Assembly: GCF_017654505.1 (NCBI RefSeq)
Contig: NC_054564.1
Location: 8,107,338 to 8,171,337 of the forward strand
Reading direction: 5' to 3'
DNA from: Polyodon spathula
Lineage: Eukaryota; Chordata; Actinopteri; Acipenseriformes; Polyodontidae
DNA length: 64,000 bases
Of this stretch, positions 1-14,068 are shown in pieces. The translations under genes were made by a program, and so were the position numbers. Positions within the stretch are counted from its first letter, which is position 1. Every line of letters begins with the position of its first letter. The notes below the pieces were generated by a model that saw only the letters and a program-made list of their open reading frames with translations, did no database searches and was not told the origin of the DNA.

Positions 1-105
1 GGAGCAGCCAGGGTTTGATTGCTCACAGAGTATCTGGGAGGAACAGCCAGGGTTTGATTGCTCACAGTGTCTGGGAGGAGCAGCCAGGGTTTGATTGCTC
101 ACAGA
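1..105. repeat. Short minisatellite, about 39-40 bp unit, nearly 3 copies
   Basis: The block around CAGCCAGGGTTTGATTGCTC recurs three times at 38-40 bp spacing, with small differences in the GTATCTGGGAGGA spacer. The window edge cuts the array. Confidence 0.8.
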
Positions 106-1620
106 TCAGCTGCAGTTCCTTTCACTTGACCTGGGTGCCAGCACGGTGTGATCCCAGCTCTCCCTAGCAGGAGCTGGAGTTCGCTTTGGCAGGTGGAAGG
201 TCTGATAACTAGCAGGTCGATAAGGTATAGTCCCCCAAGCTGTTTGTTTGACCATGAGGAGGTTATTTACTGAAATTGCATCATTGCCCCCCCCCCCCCC
301 CCCCTCCCCTTTTCACAAATGAATAATAAAAGAAGTACAGGGCTCCCTTTTAGTATTTCACTAGCTGACTAACACATCAAGAAAAGTCGTGAAGGGAGGA
401 TTCTGTAAAGAGTGTTTATCGAACTATATTAGTACATTAGAAAAGGTGGAAATAACCCCTGTTCATTCTGGTGATGAGTTCTGAGACTGTGTTGGTCCAT
501 GTTACATCCCTCTCATCTCTCTTCCTCTCTCTGTTTCTTCCAGTGTTGCCGGCTCAGTGCTTGAAAAGCTTTCTCTACTGCCTCGTTTCCAAAGAGCTTC
601 CTGAACACACAGCAAACAATCTGGGGACAAAACCGGGTTGCTTTCTGAGTTTGCAGCCGCTTCTTCTGCAAAGACACGGCTTCTAATGATCTCCGTATCC
701 CCCGGTTTCCAGAGGAGGCCAGGCTGATCGTCGACACGTTGACGAGAGGAGTGGCCCCCGTGGCTGTGTAAACCTGCGTGCCGTTTTGTTTTATTTTCAG
801 TGTCTGCGAATGGTTGGACACAGCCAGGCAATATCTCAGCAAAGCTCCACTCCTAAACCCTGCTCCGCGGAGCCGGCTCCCCTCCACCCCGTCCCTCTCG
901 CTGGCTGTGGTGCTTTTCTGACTAGGACTAAGCCCAGACCATCCAACTCGTTTTGAGTTGTGCCCGAAGCCGAACCCAAGCCCACAGAGGCTGGTGCGTT
1001 AACCCACTGTGCCAGCTGCCCCTGCAAGCCTCAAACAGACAGGGACCCCCCTGATAGCCTTTCCAGACACTTTCACGCCGTGTCGTTTCAGCATCATCGC
1101 CAGAGAGCGGATTCAGCAGCACTTTCAATTCCTACTGAAAGCTGTAAGAGATGTCTTGTAATAAAGGTCCTGTTCAGCGGGGAGTCTGTTAGAGTTCGGT
1201 GTCTGGAGTAAATGTGACGGGTTTGTTGTTGGGATTGTAAACATCTGCCTGGGTCTGGTTGCCCATCTTACAGCACAGTCATTTCTGCAGTAACAGAAGG
1301 CTGTGTGTGTGAATGCACGGGAGGTCCTGTTTTAGCCTGGGCAGGGGTGTTGGTGCTCTCACTGTCCATACTCTCATGCTGGTTTCTGCAGATTAATGTC
1401 AGTTTGCTCTGCTCAGCGGGTCCAGTAAGAGAGGCTGCAGCTTTCCCCACAGCTAGTGCTTGCGTTGAGAGTGTGTGCCTGGCTGAAGTGGGAGCAGTCG
1501 GTGCTAAGGGTTCAGCGAGTTTATTTCTCGGCTCCAGTGGCAGGCAGGGGAAAGAATGCATCCCATTCCTTCACTGCTGCTCGTTGCAACCTTACCCCTC
1601 CCCAACCCAGGCCCACTGAT

Positions 1621-1740
1621 TTAAGAACGTAGTTTGCAAACGAGAGGGGGCCATTCAGCCTGTCTTGCTTGTTTGGTCGTTAGCAGCTTATTGGTCTTAG
1701 AATCTCACCAAGCAGGTTCTTGAAGAGATTCTGGGACGTT
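1621..1740 (-). repeat. Interspersed repeat fragment (LINE/SINE-like)
   Basis: The stretch GTTTGCAAACGAGAGGGGGC followed by CATTCAGCC and an AGCTTATTGGTC segment resembles a dispersed repeat known from non-teleost fishes. A related tail (GGCTGAATGGCCTCCTTTCG) lies at about 1990-2010 in the other orientation. The family name is not certain from sequence alone. Confidence 0.4.
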
Positions 1741-2322
1741 AGAGTGTGTTTCAGTATGTGGATGGGTGTGTTTCTGTCATTCCAGAGAGCCAGTTCCCCT
1801 TGGGGGGGTTATTGTTACACAAGCCAGTCTGTCTGATATATTGGCAGAGCACGCAGATGCAAGCCCCATGACGTTTTTATTATGCGGGAGGTTTTCCTGC
1901 AGAGCGCTGTGCTCGGAGCTGCTGACACGTGTTTCCAGGTTTTCAGACGGGTGAACTGTCCCAGACCTTCTTCGACAGCTCCAAGAATAGATGGCTGAAT
2001 GGCCTCCTTTCGATTGTAAACTTTATGTTCTGCAGATTGCTGTAAATAAATACACTTCAAATGAAAGAGCACTGATTACACTGTGTAACACAATTTTTGT
2101 TCCTGGGTAGTAAGTGTTATTTCCTAATTGCTTATGCCTCAAAAGTATAGAAAATGGCTATTATTCCCCACAGACTTTGCTTTTGTGACCAGGACAGTGA
2201 TATTTCAAAATATCACTATTTCCAATGGGAAAATGGGCAGATGTGTGTCTTTTCGTTCACATAAAGTCAGAAAACAACATGAATCCAAATTAACATGTAT
2301 TTATACTAAAGTCATACAAAAA

Positions 2323-2475
2323 TGACTACAAAAGATTTATAAGTGAGTAGTTTTTTGAGATTTACGATTAGACTGTAAATACAGTATAATCGTAAATCTC
2401 GAAAAACTACTCACTGTAAATACAGTATAACCGTAAATCTCGAAAAACTACTAATTTCTAAATCTTTTGTAGTGT
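2323..2475. mobile_element. Fold-back MITE-like element
   Basis: Outer ends are inverted (CTACAAAAGATTTA on the left, TAAATCTTTTGTAG on the right). Inside, AGTAGTTTTTTGAGATTTACGA is answered by two direct copies of its reverse complement (CGTAAATCTCGAAAAACTAC). The whole sequence can fold into a long hairpin. No coding capacity, consistent with a non-autonomous element. Confidence 0.6.
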
Positions 2476-3192
2476 GTTATCTGAGGTGGCACATAAATCA
2501 CTTTCATATGCATTTCAAGGAGATGCTGTTTGAACCACTGCTCAATTCCTTGTAGAATAAACTCCATTCCTCAAACAATTCCCATGAAGCTCACGTAGGG
2601 ATGCGTAGAGGTGCAATGCAAGGAGAGTGTAGGGCTGGGGGTCTGGCTGTGTGTTGTGTGTTTATACCGTTGTAACAAGTGAAGATAGACCAACACTAGC
2701 ACTGCCAGGACACGAGAAGAAGGAGGCTTGCGCCTTTGAGGTGGCGAGGGACTTCATATAATCCGATCTTCTCAAAACAGCGTCAGTGACGTCACTTTCA
2801 TACTCGCAGGCGCTCAGACTGCGTTAACTAAATTACTGTGAGTGGATTAATCTGTATAGACAGACGGCTTGACCTGGTTGAGCTGGATTGCCCATAATAC
2901 AGCAGCAGCGACTGTCAGACCAAATCGTGTTTATCTTTTAACACAGCGCGCAATCGCCCTTCATCCAAGAACACAAGGATAAAGGGCCAAGCCGCTTTGA
3001 AATTTCCAGAGCTATAAAGTCACGTAGTGCTGTCCCTGCTTGACCTCCTGCAGATTGTGGATTGAGCAATCTCGTTTCTACTTTCAGCATTCCCATTGCA
3101 GGACGTGTGTGTGTGTGTGTGTTTAACCTAGCTGGAAACTTTCACAGTGTTATCCCAGTGTCTGAACCCTGACAGATTAAACATTTACAGAT

Positions 3193-3286
3193 ATTACCAG
3201 CAATGGCAACACAATGGACTGGTGCAGCGGTCCTGACACGCCAGCACACTGACAGGGGAGCATGGGACTGCAGTGGATTACCAGCC
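3193..3286 (+). repeat. Dispersed ~95-110 bp repeat, copy 1 of 4
   Basis: CAGCGGTCCTGACACGCCAG, then GGGACTGCAGTGGATTACCAG. The same modules recur at 27127-27204 and, reversed, at 30070-30177 and 31288-31375. Confidence 0.6.
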
Positions 3287-4035
3287 CAGTGGACTGTGTG
3301 CTCATAGCATTGTGACACCAAAATATGTATATCTTAGGCAATAAGAGACAGGGTCAACTGAATATATAAATGTATACTTTTTTTTTAAAATTAAGTTTCA
3401 CAATCAGAAGCGCTACACTGCGGGCCTTCCACTATGAGCAGCATTGATTCAGCCGGTGTGTGAAATATGCAATGTCACTGACAAGTAAAGACTGGAGACA
3501 TTGCCTCTCAATACAGAACCATTGCACCGTCAGAGAACCAGAACGCAGGCTGCAAAGGCGTTCGTGTTACTAACTACATAACACAGACCTAACGCAGTAT
3601 TGAAAAATATGGTGCAACGTGGGTTTGCATTAGACAGTCGCATTCATGTAACTGGTTGTAGAGAATACGATTGCGTGTCATACATATTGCAAAATATATG
3701 ATCTGTTATGACAATATGCAATGAATACAAGAAAATCCATGATGCTTCAATACAGAGAAATGCATAATACAGTGGAAAGTGTATATCTATATACACAATA
3801 CAGGGTGCGTGTTTGCATTGATAGATTGCATTTCTCCAATCGCCTAATGTTAAACTTCGCAACACGCCTGTCGATTTCATTCACTTGAGTAAATTGGTCC
3901 CGTTTTCTCACATGCGTCTGTCAATCAAATCCCTCCCCCCCCCCCCCCCCCCCCAAAATACTGCCCGGCGGTCACTCCGGTCCAGGGCAGAGCACTCCCC
4001 GATCACTCCACTGAGCCGCAGATCGGACCGCCTTC

Positions 4036-4130
4036 ATTGGCCAGAGTCCCGGCGGAGGGAGCAGCCGATTGGCGGAGAGGTGAATTACACGTGAACAGAG
4101 TCCTCCAGCTGAGAGGCACCTTTAAAAAGT
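4036..4130 (+). promoter_or_regulatory. Putative promoter of the PPP1R3C-like gene
   Basis: Two inverted CCAAT motifs (ATTGG at 4036 and 4068), an E-box CACGTG (4088-4093) and a TATA-like TTTAAAAAG (4121) lie in order over 95 bp. A donor-like GTGAGTAAG follows at about 4301, which would close a noncoding first exon of roughly 150 nt. All assignments are from motif match only. Confidence 0.45.
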
Positions 4131-4485
4131 TTAAGCGGCGTGCAAGAACAATCGGGCTTTCAGTCTCAGAGCTGCGTTTCGGGTCAGCTCTGGAAACCAC
4201 GTTTGTAAAAAATAGTTTCAGGGCAACTGCTGAAAACAGTAGGATGTTAATTCTATAAAGGCACCGAGACTAATTGCAGAACGGCGCGTTACTGTTCACT
4301 GTGAGTAAGTAGCGTTTTTTTGATTGCTTTGTTACAAAAGTTACTGTTTTTAAAAAAAAAAAAGTTTAAATCTTACGCGTGATAAGCTGCTGTACAAGAT
4401 CAACAATGTAACGTTGCAGTCCTGTACCGCCGGACAGTCTGCATGGACTTCTGTACCCCCCCCAGGGGAGAACTGTGGGTTTGGT

Positions 4486-4532
4486 GCTGGGGAGAGGGGA
4501 GAGGGGAGAGGGGAGAGGGGAGAGGGGAGAGG
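4486..4532. repeat. GGGAGA hexanucleotide run
   Basis: About seven copies of GGGGAGA/GAGAGG in the first intron of the PPP1R3C-like gene. Confidence 0.7.
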
Positions 4533-4916
4533 GGGTAGCTTGCATACCACTGTATCATTTGGGTTTCGTCTGCTTCGTTTTAAGGGATTCGACGAAAACG
4601 TTGCAATCCTTTCACTATTCACAGTGAACTAAACCGATAGAAATCAGTTTCTTCGCGAGTCCGGACTCCCAGCTCTAACACCGTGTCGCTGTTTATTTTC
4701 TTTTAACAGTGCCCATGCCCCACTGCGCGTCATCGTAGCCCAGTTCAAGAGAGCCCTGCCGCCCTTCAAGAGTGCCCGCGGCTATGAGCTGCACGAAGTA
4801 AGTGCACTCGCAGTAACCAATCCTCGGGACCCGGGTGTCGGTACCGATACTGGTTCTGTGTGCTGGCAGTGGTGTGGGTTTGGACTGGTCTCTCGGCAGC
4901 CTGGAATGGGTGCTGC

Positions 4917-5018
4917 GGATTGCCAGCAGTTTATCAAAGCGTTTGGTCTGTGATGACGCCGGGTCACGTTGCCAGCAGTTTATCAATGCGTTTGGTCTGC
5001 GGTGACGCCGGGTCACGT
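4917..5018. repeat. Two-copy 50-bp tandem duplication
   Basis: GTTGCCAGCAGTTTATCAA plus the following GTTTGGTCTG and GACGCCGGGTCACG occurs twice, about 50 bp apart. It accounts for the repetitive minus-strand open frame at this place. Confidence 0.65.
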
Positions 5019-6296
5019 CGCTGTATCAAGTGGTTTCCAGTTGCCCTGCGTCATCGACGGACTCCAATTAACGCCTAATAAATAACACAATTAAACGCAG
5101 CTTGCGTGACAACGATGTGTTTCATTGTAGGTGGGGGTAATCTAAAACGCAGCAATCGGGAGATGCGCCCCCAGTACGGGGCGGTCCTTTTGGGCATCAA
5201 GGAGTTAACCGTACCTTCCTTGATCCAAAAGTTAAAACATTTAGTGCCATAGTAGTTTAAAACGGTAATAAAGATTGTACTGGATGGCATATATGATACA
5301 CACACACAGTGACCCACAAACGTGCTCAATGTGAATTCAAATTTCACCTGGCGTCCTCCACTGTTTAAATTATTTGAGACATCACTGGATAGTTTTGAAA
5401 ATGAATTTCTACAGGATTGTTTGAGCAGCGTGCTCCTGCAGAGTTAATAACTCCCCTGGCTGCTGCTTTTATTTATTTAAACAGAGTCTGTAATTGCTGG
5501 TATTAAACACTGTAATCTAGAGTTTCATTGCCTCTGATTTTGTAGTCATTCCTGCAGAGTCACGCCTCCCTTATCAACGAGTCCAGTTGAGAGCTGGCGT
5601 GCACAGTGATCTCCGTACTGTAATCCTGCAGTGCTGTTGTTTTTAAATCTCATTTTCTTTTCAGTTCTGCTTCGGTTAATTCCCTCTCCTACGTAAGGCT
5701 CCTCTTCCTAATCGCTCTGACAAACCCTCCCCTTGTCTTCTGCACACACAGTCTCCTTGCTGCAGTGAGAACTGCTTCCCAGCCCCTTCTATAAAGAGTG
5801 TTCTCTATCTTCCTCCTCAGTGTAGAGCAGTTTCCTCCCCTGAAGAACTTCAGATACCTGTGTTCAATTTGCAAATGTTCCTCGTCAGGCTTTAAGAAAA
5901 CCAAATACCCCCCCTTATAATTTCTAACCCTGAATTGTTTCCAGTGGGGTAATTACCCCACTTATACCACATCGCAGAATGCACCATTGCTCTCAAACTG
6001 TGTTTTTATTGTATGCAACAAGTTGTGTATAGGTTTAGAGTCACAAACTGCATCTGAAACCCGGACTGGCTCTGACTGCTGTGCAATGGGAGGAATGCTG
6101 GTTAGCTAGAGCAATGAGCAGGTACTGCCTGACTAATTGCCTCTTCCTCTCAGTTAATCTGCCACCCCTTTCTGGAAGTCAAGCTGGGGTACCCTCAATC
6201 TTAAATTCTACTGCATCTGCACCCGGTATTGCAAGGTGCTAGCTTCAGTCAAATGGGTTACTGTGTTTTAAGGCTTTTCCTCAATCTGTCCTCCAG

Positions 6297-7275
6297 AGTT
6301 GTGTTTGGTGGCTCCCCGGTCTCCTCGCCGATGACGCAGAGAGACCTGACCATGCGCCTCTGCCTGAGCCCGCCTCCTCCTCCCCTCTGCCACTTCCTGA
6401 GCTCCTACGAGGAGCTGCGTTCGGCGGGGGTCCCTTCTCTCAAGCCCCTGCGGCCGTGCCTCAACCCCAAGGCCGGCAGCCAGCAGCCCGGGGAGTGGAT
6501 GGAGTCCCACAGCGGAATCGGGGGTGACGGCACCAGCACCAAGAAGAAGCGTGTGGTCTTCGCCGACTCAAAGGGGCTGTCCCTGACGGTCGTGCGATTC
6601 TTCTCCGAGCGTGAGGGCAGCTGCCTGGACCTGCGCCTGGAGAAGCGGGCGGGGCAGGCGAGGAGGGGCTGGGCACAGAGCCCCAGGCTCCAGGAGCGGC
6701 TGGAGCACCCGGGAAGGAGGTTCAGTCTGGGATTCCCGCAGCCCTCCGCCGACTACCTGGCCTTCCGCAACCAGCTCCAGCGGAACCTGGTACGCCTGGA
6801 GAACTGCTCCGTCAACGAGCGCTCCCTCAGCGGCACGGTCCGGGTCAAAAACGTGGGCTTCCACAAGGAGGTCCGCGTCCGCATCACCTTCGACTCCTGG
6901 CGCAGCCACCGGGACCTGCCCTGCTCCTACATGCACCAGACCTACGGGGAGGCCGACAGCGACTGCTTTGCCTTTGACATCCCCCTCCCCGCGCACCTGG
7001 ACCCCCGGGAGCGCGTGGAGTTCTGCGTGTCCTTCTGCTCTGGCCCCCACACCGCGTGGGACAACAACGAGGGCATGAACTTCAGGGTCTTCTGCATGGG
7101 AGACCAGCAGCCCTCCACCCCCTTTTTGCCTCCCCCTTCCCCCAGGCCGCCCTGCAAGTCCCTGGACAAGCTCTCTGAGCTGGAGCCCCTCTCCAGCCCC
7201 AGGACTGCCTCGGAACTCCTGTTCTCTCAGTTCCAGAGCTGGGGGAGGCTTGAGAAGGTGGCACCGTACTGGTAG
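6297..7275 (+). CDS. PPP1R3C-like: Protein phosphatase 1 regulatory subunit 3C-like (glycogen-targeting subunit), coding exon
   Basis: Glycogen-targeting subunits bring the PP1 catalytic subunit to glycogen particles, where it activates glycogen synthase and inactivates phosphorylase. The exon opens after a TCCTCCAG acceptor at 6296. The first in-frame ATG after it, at 6331, gives 314 residues, close to human PPP1R3C. Visible: N-terminal MRLCLSPPPPP with a later LKPLRPCLN, the PP1-docking RVxF motif in KKRVVFADSKGLSL (residues about 71-84), and a CBM21 carbohydrate-binding domain from about residue 130 (DYLAFRNQLQ, LENCSV, SGTVRVKNVGFHKEVRVRI, TFDSWRSH, FDIPLP, WDNNEGMNFRVF). The tail FQSWGRLEKVAPYW matches the 3C type better than 3B. 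Upstream exon(s) were not identified with certainty; a longer in-frame start at 6229 would lie in the presumed intron. The gene converges with PHYHIP. Codon third positions are very GC-rich. Confidence 0.88.
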
Positions 7276-7666
7276 ACGCATGCAGGAAGAGCATGTGGGT
7301 CTTCATGGGGAAGATTGCCTTACAAAACTGCCTTGCTTAGTTTCTTGTGCTGCTGTTGTACCTGGCTCCACCCATCCACTGAACACTGACACTATAGATA
7401 TTTTTAAAGGAGTTTGTGGGGGAGGGTGCAGCAGAAGTCTGGAATCTATAGTTTTTTATCAGAACATTATCCTATTGGTTTTTGTGCTAATGCTGATTTA
7501 TATTAAATGTCGCTGGGCTGCTGTTTGTTATATTAACCTGCTGGTACTCTAGCAGTGCTGTTGAATGGATGGTTTGGGGGATTAAGGGGGGTAGCAGGGG
7601 TCCTGGACATTTTTTTTTCCTTCTGATGGTGGCAACAGCACCTTTTTTTTTATTTTTAATTTAAAA

Positions 7667-7684
7667 AAATAAATAAATAAATGA
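7667..7684 (+). terminator. Overlapping AATAAA polyadenylation signals
   Basis: Three overlapping AATAAA copies lie about 395 bp after the PPP1R3C-like stop codon, with T-rich sequence downstream. A further TTTAATAAAAAA lies at about 7739. Either could end this transcript. Confidence 0.4.
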
Positions 7685-8214
7685 AGTTGACTTTTTATTT
7701 TTATTTTATTAGGCCAGTGTGGAGATTTGTGAATGAGATTTAATAAAAAAAAAAATCTAAATACAGTTTTTAAAAAGCCTGCTGTGCAGTAATTAGGGGA
7801 TAAGCTGCAATATTGATAGTGTGTGTGTGTGTGTTAATGATTGTTTCACATTTTTACAGAAGCTTTATAAATGTTGAAAAATACTGAGCTTGTTGTCTGT
7901 GTGTGAATTCTGACCGGGTGTTTCTGGTAATCCTGTCTCTGCATCACAGAAGATCAAGCCTCTCAGCTTCCCAAATCCTGCGGGCAGCATGAGGATGGGG
8001 CTATATGTGTTTCTAATACCCACGATCAGCTCTATATCTCTCCTGCATGTGTTTCTGTCTGCACTGGCAGGAGGTGAGATGCAGGGCTTTGTTTCATCCT
8101 GATCATTAGTGGGTTTAGAGATCTTTCACAGGCACTGCTTAGATGTGGAGGTTACATCCCATCCCATTCAAAATGCCCTTCTCGTGATTTTGGGTTTGAT
8201 ATTAGTTTTAACAC

Positions 8215-8514
8215 TACAGCTCTGGCCAAAGGTTTATTATCACCCTCTATATAGAATGAACTGATTTTTGCTTCATAAAGTTGAACGAAACCTGCTGAAC
8301 AATGTTAACGTATTGATATGCGCTGTTTTGTAGTTTTCCATAAATGTGATGCTTCGAAATCGAACATTAAATACTGTTCTACTATTGTGGCTTCCTTGAC
8401 TTTTTTTTTTTGCGATTTCATTTTGTAGTTTATTTGAATGCACGATGTTAAATAAAAGATCTAAATGATATACATGCAATTCTAGGTGATGCAAAACTGT
8501 TGGCCGCGGCTGTA
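8215..8514. mobile_element. TA-flanked MITE, full-length copy (300 bp)
   Basis: Begins TACAGCTCTGGCCAAAGG and ends GTTGGCCGCGGCTGTA, giving imperfect terminal inverted repeats of about 30 bp. Inside are GCTTCATAAAGTTGAACGAA and CTGCTGAACAATGTTAACG, which recur in other copies. No transposase is encoded. TIR ends and flanking TA suggest a Tc1/mariner-type non-autonomous element; that class is inferred. Confidence 0.7.
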
Positions 8515-8818
8515 GATAGCGTCCAAACCTTTCTTGAGTTTCAGCAGCTGAAGCCTGAATTACAGACAAAGTGACTATAATAAAGCACAAGTTCATCGTG
8601 ACATTGATTGGTGGAGCGGTGATGACACTGTACAGAGAACGAGAGGTAAGAGGGTTTTCAATGGCTTCAGAGCTGTGTCTTTAAATCACTCAAACACGGC
8701 CGTCTGTGTTTTGACCAAGCTGGTTCCTCCACTGAGAATTTCTGGAAGGAATATAAAATAAACTATAGTGAGTGTTTGATCAATATGGGGCAGCTAGTTG
8801 ACGTGACTCCCAGCATGC

Positions 8819-11453
<2,635 letters not shown>

Positions 11454-11938
11454 TCAAAGCAGCGCTGTCGTCTCTGATTGAATGAAACCCTTCCACTTTA
11501 TTGATGGGGTTCTCTCCACACAAGGGACTCGCAGGGCAGGGTGAGAGATTTATTCACTTTGTTATCACCCGGCGCTCTGAGTACAGTGTAATGAAACACC
11601 TCGTCACACTGCACTGCAGCAGTACAGCTCAGAGGAACTGTGACCACAAAGCTGGGAGGGGAGGGGAGGGGAGGGGACAGAATGAGGTGGAGGGATGTGT
11701 GAGAGACAGAAGGGGTGAGAGGTGAGGAAAGGAGAGAAGGTGGACTCTTCACAATCTTGAGATTGAAACAGGCCAAAACAATATAAGCAGGGCTCTGGAA
11801 AGGTCCACTAAGATAAATGATCTTGTGCAGCTTAAGGATGAAAAACACGATGCTGCAGAACTACCTGCTGGTGAATATGTTGCTTCCTGTCACAGACACG
11901 ATGCAGAGGAACTGCGCTGAGAGAGGGAGAATGTGCTC

Positions 11939-12432
11939 CAACCACTGAGCTACTCAAACCCACTGCCTGCCACACTGCAGCCCAGCACCCTAACCACTGA
12001 GCTACTCAAACCCACTGCCTTCCACACTGCAGCCCAACACCCTAACCACTGAGCTACTCAAACCCACTGCCTTCCACACTGCAGCCCAGCACTCTAACCA
12101 CTGAGCTACTCAAACCCACTGCCTGCCACACTGCAGCCCAGCACTCTAACCACTGAGCTACTCAAACCCACTGCCTTCCACCCTGCAGCCCAGCACTAAC
12201 CACTGAGCTACTCAAACCCACTGCCTGCCACACTGCAGCCCAGCACACTAACCACTGAGCTACTCAAACCCACTGCCTGCCACACTGCAGCCCAACACTC
12301 TAACCATTGAGCTACTCAAACCCACTGCCTTCCACACTGCAGCCCAGCACTCTAACCACAGCTACTCAAACCCACTGCCTTCCACACTGCAGCCCTGCAC
12401 TCTAACCACTGAGCTACTCAAACACACTGCCT
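11939..12432 (-). repeat. 52-bp minisatellite built from a tRNA-SINE-like head, about 9.5 copies
   Basis: On the minus strand each unit reads GAGTAGCTCAGTGGTTAGGG, TGCTGGGCTGCAGTGTGG, CAGGCAGTGGGTTT. TAGCTCAGTGGTTAG matches a pol III A-box, and GTGGGTTTGAG resembles a B-box (GGTTCRANNCC). The B-box-like part overlaps the start of the next unit. Confidence 0.8.
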
Positions 12433-12511
12433 GTTTGGAGCTGGGTTAGACTGGGATCACTTCATAGTAACACACTGGTCACAGAGAGGTTAAGAGGTTT
12501 TGAAATCTTAC

Positions 12512-12640
12512 CTTTCTGCATCGTAGAAGAAAGACTCCCAAATTAAATCCTACACCGGCTGAGATGGAAAGACGTCTTTTTTAATGTTCTTTCTGCAGTA
12601 AATGAGCGATCCCTCAGGAAGAACTGCTCCCCCTCCTCTC
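12512..12640 (-). other. PHYHIP: Candidate noncoding first exon of PHYHIP
   Basis: TGCAGAAAG|GTAAGATTT at 12512 is a strong minus-strand donor at the expected side of the PHYHIP coding exon that begins at 11242. The transcription start cannot be placed; the right edge is nominal. Confidence 0.3.
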
Positions 12641-13057
12641 TCTCTGAGCTGTGTGGGTAGACAGGTCTATGTGATTCCTTTGCTTCAATGTTTCTGCAGC
12701 TGCATAGCCCAATCACGCTCCAAACACACACACGCACACGCACACACACAGGAGCACCGACCCCCACCCCCCCCAGCCCCCCGAGTCTAGCCAATCCACT
12801 CTTTCCGTTTCTCCTCATCGAAATGCCATCTAGCCCATTCACACGCAATTTTACATTATTGAGTTTTGAGTGTCATGTATTCATCACAAGCTGTAACTTG
12901 GTTTTATCTTCAGTTTTCTCTCCGCCCCGAAGGCATCCTTGTCGCGCTGCGTTAATTATAGCAGACTCAGAGTCACAAGGAGAATAAGGGAATAGCTGTC
13001 AGCTCACTCAGGTGTGTTCAGTGTAGAGAGGAGTCAGTGCCATGGACCTTGAATCAA

Positions 13058-13468
13058 CATAGAGAACTGTACTGGGGAGCTGAGAGCAGCTAATTCAATA
13101 CAGTCTAGTATAGAGAACTCAGTGCTGTACTGGGGATCTGAGAGCAGCTAATTCAATACAGTCTAGTATAGAGAACTCAGTGCTGTACTGGGGATCTGAG
13201 AGCAGCTAATTCAATACAGTCTAGTATAGAGAACTCAGTGCTGTACTGGGGATCTGAGAGCAGCTAATTCAATACAGTCTAGTATAGAGAACTCAGTGCT
13301 GTACTGGGGATCTGAGAGCCAGCTAATTCAATACAGTCTAGTATAGAGAACTCAGTGCTGTACTGGGGATCTGAGAGCAGCTAATTCAATACAGTCTAGT
13401 ATAGAGAACTCAGTGCTGTACTGGGGATCTGAAGCCAGCTAATTCAATGCAGTCTAGTATAGAGAACC
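13058..13468. repeat. 58-bp minisatellite, about 7 copies
   Basis: The unit is CTAGTATAGAGAACTCAGTG plus CTGTACTGGGGATCTGAGAG plus CAGCTAATTCAATACAGT. Copies are nearly identical; one carries a one-base insertion (GAGAGCCAGC) and the last is degenerate. Confidence 0.92.
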
Positions 13469-13734
13469 TTGTGTGTTTTTATTCCAGTGGAAGCACTGAT
13501 TTCCAGCAACGCATCTGTGCTCCACGCATTCAGCATTATTACAGCGCCTACACTGCAGCTTGTGACGCACAGGGACACGCCCCCTTTGTTTAACCGACAC
13601 CTCCGCAACGCGCTGCTGCGGCGTTCGATCACGTCAGCGCTCTGTGGACGGTTTGCAGCCTCGAGTTTCCATAGCAATGCTGTCATAGAAAATGAAACGG
13701 GAATATCTGAACTAGTTTTAACAATTGGTACTAA

Positions 13735-14050
13735 CCCTCACAAACATGGAAGCGCCAGGCTACGCCGCTGCCCCTCACAAACATGGAAGCGCCAGGCTAC
13801 GCCGCTGCCCCTCACAAACATGGAAGCGCCAGGCTACGCCGCTGCCCCTCACAAACATGGAAGCGCCAGGCTACGCCGCTGCCCCTCACAAACATGGAAG
13901 CGCCAGGCTACGCCGCTGCCCCTCACAAACATGGAAGCGCCAGGCTACGCCGCTGCCCCTCACAAACATGGAAGCGCCAGGCTACGCCGCTGCCCCTCAC
14001 AAACATGGAAGCGCCAGGCTACGCCGCTGCCCCTCACAAGCATGGAAGCG
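13735..14050. repeat. 37-bp minisatellite, about 8.5 copies
   Basis: The unit is CTCACAAACATGGAAGCGCC plus AGGCTACGCCGCTGCCC. 37 is not a multiple of three, so all forward frames stay open and give overlapping repetitive open frames. These are not genes. Confidence 0.95.
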
Positions 14051-14068
14051 CTGCTCTTGTGCCTCGCA

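Larger units (their letters stand above)
106..4020. other. Gene-free stretch with repeat fragments
   Basis: No reading frame here looks like a conserved protein. It holds a poly-C run (about 287-304), interspersed-repeat fragments (1621-1740, 1940-2060), a fold-back element (2323-2475), a copy of a ~95-bp dispersed repeat (3193-3286) and a second poly-C run (about 3928-3954). Confidence 0.6.

Noticed and set aside
4037..6510. Minus-strand open frame over the PPP1R3C-like exon (6268-7281 region) and small frames near 4.0 kb
   Set aside because: They are shadow frames of GC-rich coding sequence or of the promoter region; the plus-strand frame is clearly the conserved one.
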